Source: Xanthobacter sp. YC-JY1 (lineage in GTDB: Bacteria; Pseudomonadota; Alphaproteobacteria; Rhizobiales; Xanthobacteraceae). Taken from it: a DNA stretch of 64,000 nt. Below are positions 1-6,695 of the stretch, piece after piece (position 1 is the stretch's first letter; every line of letters begins with the position of its first letter). Both the position numbers and the translations under genes were made by a program. The stretch is from contig NZ_CP032674.1 in the NCBI RefSeq assembly GCF_021730305.1, forward strand, positions 4,325,001-4,389,000, read 5' to 3'. The notes under the pieces were generated by a model that was not told the DNA's origin, did no database searches, and saw only the letters and a list, made by a program, of their open reading frames with translations.

Positions 1-266
1 ACATGCAGCATGACGCCGGCGATGGAGGCCACCACGAAGGCCACCGGCACGAAGGCGCCGAGCCCCATCACCCCGGCGATGAGGCCGGCGGCGACGATGA
101 AGCCGAGATGGTCGAGACCGATCACCGGATGGGCGAGGCCGGAGATGAAGCCTTCGCCGAAGGTCGCGGGCAGCCGCCCGCCCATGGCGTGGTGCGCCTC
201 GGCGGAGGTGGCGGCGAAGAGGGGAACGAGGGACAGGAGCGCGATCCTGCTGACGAGACGGGACAT
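1..266 (-). CDS. HupE/UreJ-family metal permease, N-terminal part (runs off the window)
   Basis: Partial gene; the 3' end lies outside the window. The start is the ATG at 266. The visible 88 residues contain a short hydrophobic signal-like segment ending in SAEAHH, then the family signature region with GFISGLAHPVIGLDHL followed by hydrophobic helices. HupE/UreJ proteins are inner-membrane permeases linked to nickel or cobalt uptake for metalloenzymes. It is the last visible gene of the minus-strand nitrile hydratase operon, 46 bases after the DUF1097 gene. That context suggests cobalt supply for the cobalt-type nitrile hydratase. The family call is confident; the metal is inferred. Confidence 0.85.
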   Translation of the reverse strand, partial: MSRLVSRIALLSLVPLFAATSAEAHHAMGGRLPATFGEGFISGLAHPVIGLDHLGFIVAAGLIAGVMGLGAFVPVAFVVASIAGVMLH

Positions 267-312
267 GATGTTCTTCCTTGCTCTGGATGGTTGGAAACGA
301 GGGGGACGGGTC

Positions 313-834
313 TCAGACGGGGCTGCGCTCCGGCTGGAGCAGCGCCTGCCGGATGCGCGCCGCGCACAAGGCGGAGGCGTAGGCGAAGCAGGCGCCGAGG
401 ATCATGGAGAAGGGCACCAGCAGAAGCGCGTTGCGGCCCGTGAGGGACAGCATCGCGGCCGGGGTGAAGGCGTCCGCGTTCTGAGTGAGGAACGCGAAGG
501 TGGCGGCATAGCCGTAGGTCACGGCCGGGATGGAAGAGAACGCCGGGATGTAGGCGGCGAGGATGTAGAGGGCGATGGACAGCCCGACGATGACGGCGCC
601 CACCGTCGGCCCAGGCGCGAGAGTGGCGAGGACGAGCCCCGTCGCCCATGCCACCGCGATGCCGAACACGTTCGAGACGATGGTGGTCCGGAACGCCGCG
701 GCGTCGCCGCCGGAGTGGAAGAAGCACGCCCAGGCGATGAACGCCGCCCAGATGAGGAACGCCTGCGTGGACAGGAACAGCCAGGTGCACAGGCCTCCCA
801 GCACGCCGACGCTCAGGGCCAGGGAAATGATCAT
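313..834 (-). CDS. DUF1097 family membrane protein
   Basis: A 173-residue, very hydrophobic protein with about five membrane segments, matching the DUF1097 (YcdZ-like) family in length and character. An in-frame ATG at 885 exists, but the start at 834 is preferred because GGAGG lies 7 bases upstream and the protein then begins directly with the first membrane helix (MIISLALSVG). It sits between the nitrile hydratase accessory gene and a HupE/UreJ permease on the same strand, so it is probably co-transcribed with them. Function is unknown. A part in metal, nitrile or amide movement is a guess from context only. Confidence 0.75.
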   Translation of the reverse strand: MIISLALSVGVLGGLCTWLFLSTQAFLIWAAFIAWACFFHSGGDAAAFRTTIVSNVFGIAVAWATGLVLATLAPGPTVGAVIVGLSIALYILAAYIPAFSSIPAVTYGYAATFAFLTQNADAFTPAAMLSLTGRNALLLVPFSMILGACFAYASALCAARIRQALLQPERSPV

Positions 835-975
835 GTCGAAGCCTCCGCTGAGGCGGTGAGACAAGCCTCTCCCGTTCCGGCGCACGGGTGGCGCGCCGGG
901 GGCAAGAGACGGCGGTAGGTTGACGGCGATTTATGGCTGGCGTGGCGGCGGACCCGATGCGGCCCGCCGCCCGTC

Positions 976-1314
976 TCAGATCACCTCTTCGCGGGTCCGG
1001 TGGAGGAATTCCTCCGTCCTGCGATCCAGCTCCTCGGCGCTGACGAGGCCGCGCTCCAGAGCGAGCTTCTCGAACGCCGCCAGCCACTGCTGGTAGTAGT
1101 TCCACGTCTCGTCATCGGGCGCGTGGGACTTGTCCCAGGTGCCGATGGTGCCGATCAGGCTCTGGCGGAAGTCCTCCCACTGGTAGGCCTTGGCCTCGGC
1201 GAGGGCGAGAGCCATGCCGAAGGCGCGGCCCTGCCAGGGCTCCTCGAACTGGAGGCTCTCGCAATTGCGCGGGATGGCGCCACGCCCGTCGAGCGATTCC
1301 ACATAGATGTCCAT
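976..1314 (-). CDS. nitrile hydratase accessory (activator) protein
   Basis: A 112-residue protein related to the N-terminal part of nitrile hydratase beta subunits, as in the P14K/NhlE accessory family. Typical features are the PRNCESLQFEEPWQGRAFGM region, the WEDFRQSLI segment and a helical C-terminus. In cobalt-type enzymes this protein shuttles the alpha subunit during cobalt insertion and cysteine oxidation. It starts 13 bases after the alpha-subunit stop, in the beta-alpha-activator order usual for cobalt nitrile hydratases. Confidence is high from sequence and context together. Confidence 0.9.
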   Translation of the reverse strand: MDIYVESLDGRGAIPRNCESLQFEEPWQGRAFGMALALAEAKAYQWEDFRQSLIGTIGTWDKSHAPDDETWNYYQQWLAAFEKLALERGLVSAEELDRRTEEFLHRTREEVI

Positions 1315-1327
1315 GGCGGCGATCCCT

Positions 1328-1954
1328 TCAGGCGGAGACGAGGCCGAGACCCTGCATGGCCTCGGTGGAGACGAGGGCGGCGAGTTTCTCCTCGGGCCAG
1401 CCCTCGGTGCCGGCGGGCCGCTCGGGGATCACGAAGTAGCGCACCTGCGCGCTCGAATCCCAGATGTCGATCCTTTTGTCCTCGGGCAGGCTCACGCCGA
1501 AATCGGCGAGCACGCCGCGCGGCTCGCGCACGATGCGGGCGCGGAAGACGGGATCCTTGAACCAGTAGGGCGGCAGGCCGAGCAGCGGCCAGGGCCAGCA
1601 GGAGCACAGGGTGCAGCAGACCACGTTGTGCGCGGCCGTGGTGTTCTCCACCACGCGCAGGTTCTCGCCCTCGATGCCGTCCTTGAGGCCCAGTTCGGCG
1701 ATGGCCTTGTTGGCATCCGCGAGCAGGCGCGCCTTGAAGGCCGGATCGGTCCAGGCCTTGGCCACCACCTTGGCGCCGTTGAACGGCCCCATCTCGTGCT
1801 CGAAGAAGCGGATGACGCGATCGACCGTGTCGACGCCGATCATGCCCTTCTCGCGGAACAGGGATTCGAGGGCCTTGGTGCGGGCGGCGTAATAGCTCTC
1901 GCTCTCCCGCAGATGGTGATGATGTTCGTGGTCGTGATCGTGATCGTCGCTCAT
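1328..1954 (-). CDS. nthA: nitrile hydratase alpha subunit, cobalt type
   Basis: A 208-residue catalytic subunit of nitrile hydratase (nitrile + water to amide; cytoplasmic alpha/beta enzyme). The metal-claw motif C-T-L-C-S-C lies at residues 114-119. Thr at the second position of the motif marks the cobalt class; iron enzymes have Ser. The N-terminus is unusual in carrying a His/Asp run at residues 3-14 (DDHDHDHEHHHH), a plausible metal-binding tail. The gene lies 55 bases after the beta gene and 13 bases before the accessory gene. Its ribosome binding site is weak (GCGGA), which may imply coupling to the upstream gene. Confidence 0.97.
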   Translation of the reverse strand: MSDDHDHDHEHHHHLRESESYYAARTKALESLFREKGMIGVDTVDRVIRFFEHEMGPFNGAKVVAKAWTDPAFKARLLADANKAIAELGLKDGIEGENLRVVENTTAAHNVVCCTLCSCWPWPLLGLPPYWFKDPVFRARIVREPRGVLADFGVSLPEDKRIDIWDSSAQVRYFVIPERPAGTEGWPEEKLAALVSTEAMQGLGLVSA

Positions 1955-2009
1955 GATTTTCCGCTCTGGCTATTGGGCGCGAGGCCGGTTGTTGTGATGA
2001 GGAATGAGA

Positions 2010-2684
2010 TCAGGCGGCTTCGAGATAGACTTCGAAGCAGTCGTTATAGAGAACGTCGCCCTTGTCCGGGATGTCGGACCACAGGTCCCGCGTCTTGAAC
2101 TTGACGAGATAGACCGGCTGGGTGGTGGAGATGCCGTCGGTGGGCACGTTGTCGGCGTAGAGATAGGCGCCCTTGTAGACGGTATCGATCACGCCGACCT
2201 TGTTGCGCAGATAGCCGGGCAGCCGGGTGTGGACGGCGGGCGGCATGTCCTTCACACGCACCTTGTCGCCGACCTTGAACAGGGGGTCCACCGCCACGTC
2301 CCGATAGGGGTTGGCGCCGGTGTAGAAATACTCGATCACCCGCTCGGTGACGGCGTTGTCCCCGGAATTGGGGAGCGGCGCGTCGGGGTGTTCCAGGAAG
2401 TGCTTGGTGCGTTCCTCAAGCTCTTTTTCCGAAATATAGTTTTTCGCCACGAGGAAATGGCACATGCCGCCGAGCCATTTGATGTAGTAGCGATACTTGA
2501 AGTAATCGAGCGGGCTCATGCCTTCGGCGAGCACCCGAAGATCCGGCCAGGCCCAGATGCCGGTGCCCATCATGGTGGTGTGGACCGCGAAGAGCTGGGC
2601 CTCCCACGGCTCCACGAACACGCGCTTCTCGACGGCCACGGGGCCGAGATTCTCGATGCCCCCGAGGAAATGCTGAACTTTCAT
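2010..2684 (-). CDS. nthB: nitrile hydratase beta subunit
   Basis: A 224-residue beta subunit, full length for the family. It begins MKVQHFLGGIENLGPV, the usual N-terminal helix that wraps the alpha subunit. The C-terminal SH3-like part contains the GDKVRVKDMPPAVHTRLPGY stretch found in all members. An in-frame upstream start at 2705 exists, but 2684 is chosen because GAGAGG is well placed in front and the homologous N-terminus starts there. It is the first gene of the operon, about 147 bases after an intrinsic terminator in its leader, so its expression likely depends on read-through of that terminator. Confidence 0.97.
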   Translation of the reverse strand: MKVQHFLGGIENLGPVAVEKRVFVEPWEAQLFAVHTTMMGTGIWAWPDLRVLAEGMSPLDYFKYRYYIKWLGGMCHFLVAKNYISEKELEERTKHFLEHPDAPLPNSGDNAVTERVIEYFYTGANPYRDVAVDPLFKVGDKVRVKDMPPAVHTRLPGYLRNKVGVIDTVYKGAYLYADNVPTDGISTTQPVYLVKFKTRDLWSDIPDKGDVLYNDCFEVYLEAA

Positions 2685-2830
2685 GCCGACGCCTCTCTCT
2701 GCCATGCCTGCGATCCCAGGCGGATCGCGGGCCTCGGTTGATCCGCCCCTGCCGCCGCGACGGGCGGCCCGCGGAGCGGCGGAACACGAGGAGCCAGGCT
2801 TTCAAGGCCGACGAAGATGATCGCCAACGC

Positions 2831-2866
2831 AAAAAAGCCCGTCAGCACCTCGCTGCGGGCGGCTTT
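2831..2866 (-). terminator. leader attenuator of the nitrile hydratase operon
   Basis: Read on the minus strand, GCCCG-CAGC (2860-2852) pairs with GCTG-CGGGC (2846-2837), with one bulged A and a GAGGT loop, followed at once by six T residues (2836-2831). This is a standard intrinsic terminator, placed between the likely promoter and nthB. Its 5' arm shares GCC (2860-2858) with the second ANTAR-type hairpin, so the two structures cannot both form. That is the arrangement expected for antitermination. Confidence 0.85.
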
Positions 2867-2917
2867 GCCACTGATCCATAAATCATGCTGGCGGCGTCTT
2901 GATGAGCGTCCTTGCTC
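2858..2917 (-). promoter_or_regulatory. tandem ANTAR-target hairpins in the nitrile hydratase leader
   Basis: Minus strand. Hairpin 1 is GAGC / loop AAGGAC / GCTC (2917-2904). Hairpin 2 is GGC / loop AAAGCC / GCC (2869-2858). Both have six-base loops with A at position 1 and G at position 4, the known signature of RNAs bound by ANTAR proteins such as AmiR and EutV. The linker is 34 bases. Hairpin 2 overlaps the 5' arm of the downstream terminator. Its stem is only three G-C pairs, so it is the weaker of the two. A gene for an AmiR-type ANTAR protein lies 1.6 kb away. Confidence 0.72.
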
Positions 2918-2930
2918 GACGACCGTGAAA

Positions 2931-2959
2931 ACAGTGCGACGCAGCAAAAGAACTGTCAA
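2931..2959 (-). promoter_or_regulatory. likely promoter of the nitrile hydratase operon
   Basis: Minus strand: a perfect -35 TTGACA (2959-2954), a 17-base spacer and a weak -10 CACTGT (2936-2931). This would start transcription near 2924, a few bases before leader hairpin 1. The divergent amiC promoter has the same layout. Confidence 0.55.
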
Positions 2960-3090
2960 GCGCGAATTTTCAGGTGCCGGCTTTAGCGCGGAAGCCACGA
3001 TTTCAGCCGGGGATACAGCCACAGCCGCGCCGTGCCCCGCGGCTTCCGCCATTTATTCCCCGCTTGAATGCGGGACAGTCGCATTTGCGC

Positions 3091-3119
3091 TTGACACAGC
3101 GCCGGCGCACAGTCAGGCT
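3091..3119 (+). promoter_or_regulatory. likely promoter of the amiC-amiR-amidase operon
   Basis: A perfect -35 TTGACA (3091-3096), a 17-base spacer and a weak -10 CAGGCT (3114-3119). Predicted transcription starts near 3126, six bases before leader hairpin 1. It is the mirror of the nitrile hydratase promoter, about 130 bases away. Confidence 0.5.
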
Positions 3120-3131
3120 AATTCGTAGGCG

Positions 3132-3189
3132 ATAGGCAAGGATGCCTATTAAGTCGCCATTTGCGAACAGACATTCGGGACAGACCCCG
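3132..3189 (+). promoter_or_regulatory. tandem ANTAR-target hairpins in the amiC leader
   Basis: Hairpin 1 is ATAGGC / loop AAGGAT / GCCTAT (3132-3149), a perfect six-pair stem. Hairpin 2 is CGGG / loop ACAGAC / CCCG (3176-3189), a perfect four-pair stem. Both loops are six bases long with A1 and G4, the ANTAR-target rule. The linker is 26 bases. The loop of hairpin 1 differs by one base from the matching loop in the nitrile hydratase leader (AAGGAC). An intrinsic terminator starts 10 bases further on. AmiR, encoded in the same transcript, is the natural ligand, implying autoregulation. Confidence 0.8.
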
Positions 3190-3199
3190 TGGCGATGCA

Positions 3200-3231
3200 G
3201 CCCTCAGGCCGAATGGCCCGAGGGCGTTTTT
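3200..3231 (+). terminator. leader attenuator of the amiC operon
   Basis: GCCCTC-A-GGCC (3200-3210), loop GAAT, GGCC-C-GAGGGC (3215-3225), then TTTTT (3227-3231): a strong intrinsic terminator about 90 bases before the amiC start. It would stop transcription unless overridden, and it directly follows the two ANTAR-type hairpins. It also argues that the in-frame ATG at 3189, inside hairpin 2, is not the translation start. Confidence 0.85.
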
Positions 3232-3320
3232 GTTTGCGGCAAGGCCAGTTCGAACAAGGCTACTTGCGGCGGGCGGGCATCGGCCGGGGCAACCGGGAAC
3301 GGACACCTGCGGTGAGGGAA

Positions 3321-4472
3321 ATGGCGAGACCCAGCTATCGGATCGGCCTGATGTTCTCCACCACGGGGCCCTACAGCACGGTTGCCGGCGCCATGCTCAA
3401 CGGCGCGCTGCTCGCCGTGTCGGAGATTGGCGAGGCAGGGCCGGTCGAGCTGGTACCCGTGGTCGTCGATCCGGGCGGCGACCTCTCACGCTACACGGCT
3501 CTGAGCGGCCAGCTTCTCGCCGAAGGGGTGCGCCATGTGGTGGGCTGCTACACCTCGTCGAGCCGCAAGGAAGTCATCCCCTGCTTCGAAAAGCATGACG
3601 GGATACTCTGGTACCCATCCCACTACGAGGGCTTCGAGAGCGCCGACAATGTGGTCTATACCGGCGCGGCGCCGAACCAGCATATCCTGCCGCTCATCGA
3701 CTACCTCATGTCCACCTTCGGCGACCGCGCCTTCTGCGTCGGCTCGAACTACATCTGGGCGTGGGAGAACAGCCGCATCCTTCGCGAGACCGTGACGGCG
3801 CGCGGCGGCACGGTGGTGGCGGAGCGCTATCTCCCCGTGGGCGAGACGGACCTGCGCAAGCTCGTGGATGCGGTGATCGAGGCGCGGCCCAGCTTCGTCT
3901 TTTCGTCGCTCATCGGTGTCAGCGGCCTCGCCTTCCTCAGCGCGCTGCGCCACGCCTGCCTCGCACGTGGCATCGACCAGCCAGGCACCATGCCGGTGGC
4001 GAGCTGCAACCTGTCCGAGCCCGATCTGGACGAGCTGGAGCCGGAGGCCCGCGACGGCCACATCTCCTCCAGCGTCTATTTCTCGGCCCTGCGCAATCCG
4101 GTGAACGACGCCTTCGTCTCCCGCCATGCCGCTGCCTACCCCTCCGCACCGCTGACCTCGGCGGATGCGGAAGCCTCCTACATCGCGGTGAAGCTGCTGG
4201 CCGGCGCGCTGGCCGAGGCCGGCACCGATGAAATCCTCGCGGTGAAGGCCGCGGTGGCGCGCCAGCGTCTCGCCGCGCCCCAGGGCGATGTGTGGGTGGA
4301 TGCGGAGACCATGCATCTCCATCTCACGCCGCGCATCGGCCGCTCGCGCGGGACGGAATTCGACATCATCCGCGAGGAGCCGGTGCCCATCCGGCCCGAT
4401 CCCTATCTGGTGCGCTCCGCGCCCACCGACAGCTGGTTCGCATCCGCGCCGCGGCTGCGGGTCGCCAAGTGA
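3321..4472 (+). CDS. amiC: AmiC-like amide-sensing negative regulator
   Basis: A 383-residue protein of the type-1 periplasmic binding fold family (AmiC/UrtA/FmdD group), starting MARPSYRIGLMFSTTGPYS. There is no signal peptide, which fits AmiC, the cytoplasmic amide sensor that holds AmiR inactive until amide binds, rather than the exported transporter protein FmdD. Conserved regions include HYEGFE, GSNYIWAWE and the NPVNDAF segment. The ATG at 3321 is chosen because it begins at the conserved first strand and clears the leader terminator. amiR starts 17 bases downstream, so the sensor and antiterminator are co-expressed. Confidence 0.88.
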   Translation: MARPSYRIGLMFSTTGPYSTVAGAMLNGALLAVSEIGEAGPVELVPVVVDPGGDLSRYTALSGQLLAEGVRHVVGCYTSSSRKEVIPCFEKHDGILWYPSHYEGFESADNVVYTGAAPNQHILPLIDYLMSTFGDRAFCVGSNYIWAWENSRILRETVTARGGTVVAERYLPVGETDLRKLVDAVIEARPSFVFSSLIGVSGLAFLSALRHACLARGIDQPGTMPVASCNLSEPDLDELEPEARDGHISSSVYFSALRNPVNDAFVSRHAAAYPSAPLTSADAEASYIAVKLLAGALAEAGTDEILAVKAAVARQRLAAPQGDVWVDAETMHLHLTPRIGRSRGTEFDIIREEPVPIRPDPYLVRSAPTDSWFASAPRLRVAK

Positions 4473-4489
4473 AGGGGGCCGGGCCAGCC

Positions 4490-5137
4490 ATGTCGCGCAA
4501 CCTGCTCCAGAACTTCCGCGGCGCCCGCGCGCTCATCGTCGCCTCCGGCGAGGGCGGCATCGATACGCTGGAGAGCGTGCTCGGAAAGCTCGGACTCGTG
4601 GTGGCCCGCGCGGACGTCCCGGAGGCTGGGCGCCATCTCGATCTCGCATTGGTGGAGGAGCGCGCGGACCTGCTCTTCATCGACGGCGACCTCGACAGCG
4701 TGCTGCCCTGCGACCTCGGCGCGGCACGCACGCCGCCGGTCCCGGTCATCGGGCTGGTCGGCATCGAGGCGCCGGGCCGGCTGAAGGCACTGATGAACCA
4801 GGGGGCCACGGCCTTCCTGCGAAAGCCGGTCTATGCCGGCGCCGTCTACACCACGCTGTTCCTCGGCGTGAACCAGTATCTCCTGCGCAAGGAGATGGCG
4901 AGCGAGCTCAACGCCCAGCAGGATCGCCGCCGCCGCCGCAAGGCGGTCATCAAGACCATCCTGCTGCTGATGGAAGAGCATCACGTCGATGACGACGAGG
5001 CCTATGTCATGCTCCGCCGCGACAGCATGCGTCGGCGCCAGAGCCTCGAGGATTATTGCGAGGACTACATCTCCGGCCGGTCGAAGCTGACCGCGTCCTC
5101 GCCTGAAGCCGAGCCGCGCACCGCGGCCCGGCGCTGA
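4490..5137 (+). CDS. amiR: AmiR-like ANTAR-domain RNA-binding antiterminator
   Basis: A 215-residue protein with an N-terminal pseudo-receiver domain (about residues 1-120), a connecting helix, and a C-terminal ANTAR domain around residues 145-195 with the helical pattern KTILLLMEEHHVDDDEAYVM and further basic residues. The family binds nascent RNA with paired hexaloop hairpins and prevents intrinsic termination. AmiR proteins lack a usable receiver phosphorylation site and are controlled by AmiC. Both divergent leaders upstream carry matching hairpins. The gene lies directly after amiC and 89 bases before the amidase. Confidence 0.92.
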   Translation: MSRNLLQNFRGARALIVASGEGGIDTLESVLGKLGLVVARADVPEAGRHLDLALVEERADLLFIDGDLDSVLPCDLGAARTPPVPVIGLVGIEAPGRLKALMNQGATAFLRKPVYAGAVYTTLFLGVNQYLLRKEMASELNAQQDRRRRRKAVIKTILLLMEEHHVDDDEAYVMLRRDSMRRRQSLEDYCEDYISGRSKLTASSPEAEPRTAARR

Positions 5138-5159
5138 CCTTACCGACCCACATCACGAC

Positions 5160-5175
5160 GGAGCCGCCCGGCTCC
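5160..5175 (+). other. stem-loop between amiR and the amidase
   Basis: GGAGCC / GCCC / GGCTCC forms a perfect six-pair hairpin without a T-run, and a 12-base palindrome TGGCAGCTGCCA follows at 5183-5194. Neither looks like a terminator, so the amidase is probably transcribed with amiCR. A role in RNA stability is possible. Confidence 0.35.
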
Positions 5176-5226
5176 GCGCACGTGGCAGCTGCCAGCGACG
5201 CCAGCCCGCCCGCAAGGAGAAGGCCC

Positions 5227-6279
5227 ATGTCCCGGCAGCACGCATCACGGCCTCTGACGCCGCCCCCCTATTCCCCTCCCGATCCGGCCTGGCTCGAAGG
5301 CTCCATCATGGCCGCCCGCGGCGAAGCCAAAGGGCGCGCCGGCGAACGCCACGAGATCACCGAGGCGAGCCAGGGCAAGTATCACTACGTCTACGGCCCC
5401 TATGCCACGCCCGTGCTGCGCGTGGATCCGGGCGCGGTGGTGAGCGCCGAGACCCACGACGCTATGGAAGGGCAGATCAAAAACGAGAGCGACAAGCCCT
5501 CGGAAATCCTCAACTTTCCCTTCCTCAACCCGCAGAACGGGCCGATCTTCGTCAACGGGGCGGAGAAGGGCGACTGCCTCGCCGTCTACATCCACGACAT
5601 CGTGCCGCGCGGGCCGCAGCCTATCGGCACCACCTGCATCATGCCGGAGTTCGGCGGCCTCGTCGGCACGGGCGACACCGCGGTCCTCAACGCGCCTCTG
5701 CCGGAGATCGTGAAGAAGCTGCACGTGGATCCCGCGACCGGCGTGCGCTGGAACGAGCGAATCAGCCTGCCCTACCAGCCCTTCATCGGCACCATCGGCA
5801 CCGCGCCGGAGATCGAGGCCATCTCCTCCCTCGTCCCGGACTATTACGGCGGCAACATGGACCTGCCAGACGTGGCTCCTGGCGCCGTCATCTACCTGCC
5901 GGTGCATGCGCCCGGCGCCCTGCTCTATCTCGGCGACTGCCACGCGACGCAGGGCGACGGGGAGCTGTGCGGCTTCGCCATCGAACACCCCACCGTGACC
6001 ACGGTGCAGATCGACCTCATCAAGGGGTGGAACTTCCGCTGGCCGCGACTGGAGACCCACGACCGCATCATGACCATCGGCTCAGGCCGCCCCATGGAGG
6101 ACGCGGCCCGCATCGCCTATCGCGAGCTGGTGCGCTGGATGGCCGCCGATTACGGCTATGACGAGCTGGAGGCCTACATGCTGCTGACGCAGGCCGGGCA
6201 TCTGCGCGTCGGCAACATGGTAGACCCGAAGTACACGCTCGGCGCCTCCGTCGACAAGACGCTCCTCGGCGCGGCCTGA
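5227..6279 (+). CDS. acetamidase/formamidase family amidase
   Basis: A 350-residue member of the FmdA/AmdA family, which hydrolyses short aliphatic amides to acid and ammonia. Recognisable parts are the ETHDAMEGQI segment, the PRGPQPIGTT region, the GALLYLGDCHATQGDGELCG block with metal-ligand type residues, and the AYMLLTQAGHLRVGNMVDP C-terminus. The start at 5227 is fixed by a strong AAGGAGAAGG upstream. It would complete nitrile to amide to acid conversion with the divergent nitrile hydratase. This is a different amidase fold from the amidase-signature enzymes usually paired with nitrile hydratase. Its exact amide substrate cannot be read from sequence. Confidence 0.9.
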   Translation: MSRQHASRPLTPPPYSPPDPAWLEGSIMAARGEAKGRAGERHEITEASQGKYHYVYGPYATPVLRVDPGAVVSAETHDAMEGQIKNESDKPSEILNFPFLNPQNGPIFVNGAEKGDCLAVYIHDIVPRGPQPIGTTCIMPEFGGLVGTGDTAVLNAPLPEIVKKLHVDPATGVRWNERISLPYQPFIGTIGTAPEIEAISSLVPDYYGGNMDLPDVAPGAVIYLPVHAPGALLYLGDCHATQGDGELCGFAIEHPTVTTVQIDLIKGWNFRWPRLETHDRIMTIGSGRPMEDAARIAYRELVRWMAADYGYDELEAYMLLTQAGHLRVGNMVDPKYTLGASVDKTLLGAA

Positions 6280-6343
6280 GTCACGCCCGTCTGGCAAAGG
6301 CTCCGGCGATCACACGATCGCCGGCAGCCTCCGGCCGAGCCGC

Positions 6344-6640
6344 CTACGCCAGCAAATCCCGCCACTCGGGATGGCGACGGAACTGCGCGGCCACGTAGGA
6401 GCAGAGCGGGGTGATCTTGAACCCTTGAGCGCGCGCGTCGGCGATGAGCGCGTCCACGAGACGCGCGGCGATGCCCTGCCCCTCGAAGGCCGGCGGAACG
6501 CCTGTATGGGTGACGATGAGCGGGCCATCGCCGCGGCGCTGGTAGCTCAGTTCCGCTTCCGCGCCGCCGCCGAGGCGGATGACATAGCGGCCCCCGTTCG
6601 GGCCGTCCTCGCGCTGAACCTCGTGGCTGGCGTCGCTCAT
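6344..6640 (-). CDS. small GNAT-family N-acetyltransferase (YidJ/CG type)
   Basis: A 98-residue single-domain protein of the compact GNAT family (Acetyltransf_CG). The acetyl-CoA binding motif is GVPPAFEGQGIAARLVDALI, followed by the KITPLCSYVAAQF segment with the conserved Cys-Ser-Tyr. Of two adjacent ATG codons, the second (6640) sits better behind GGAGG. The substrate of this family is generally unknown. It lies between the amidase and a dehydrogenase on opposite strands, with no clear operon partner. Confidence 0.85.
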   Translation of the reverse strand: MSDASHEVQREDGPNGGRYVIRLGGGAEAELSYQRRGDGPLIVTHTGVPPAFEGQGIAARLVDALIADARAQGFKITPLCSYVAAQFRRHPEWRDLLA

Positions 6641-6695
6641 CATGCCTCCGTCGGTGGTGCTGCCCCCACCCTAACGGCGATGCTATCCCATCAGT

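Noticed and set aside
3189..3320. Longer amiC start at 3189
   Set aside because: That codon lies inside leader hairpin 2 and before the intrinsic terminator, and the extra 44 residues do not resemble the family.
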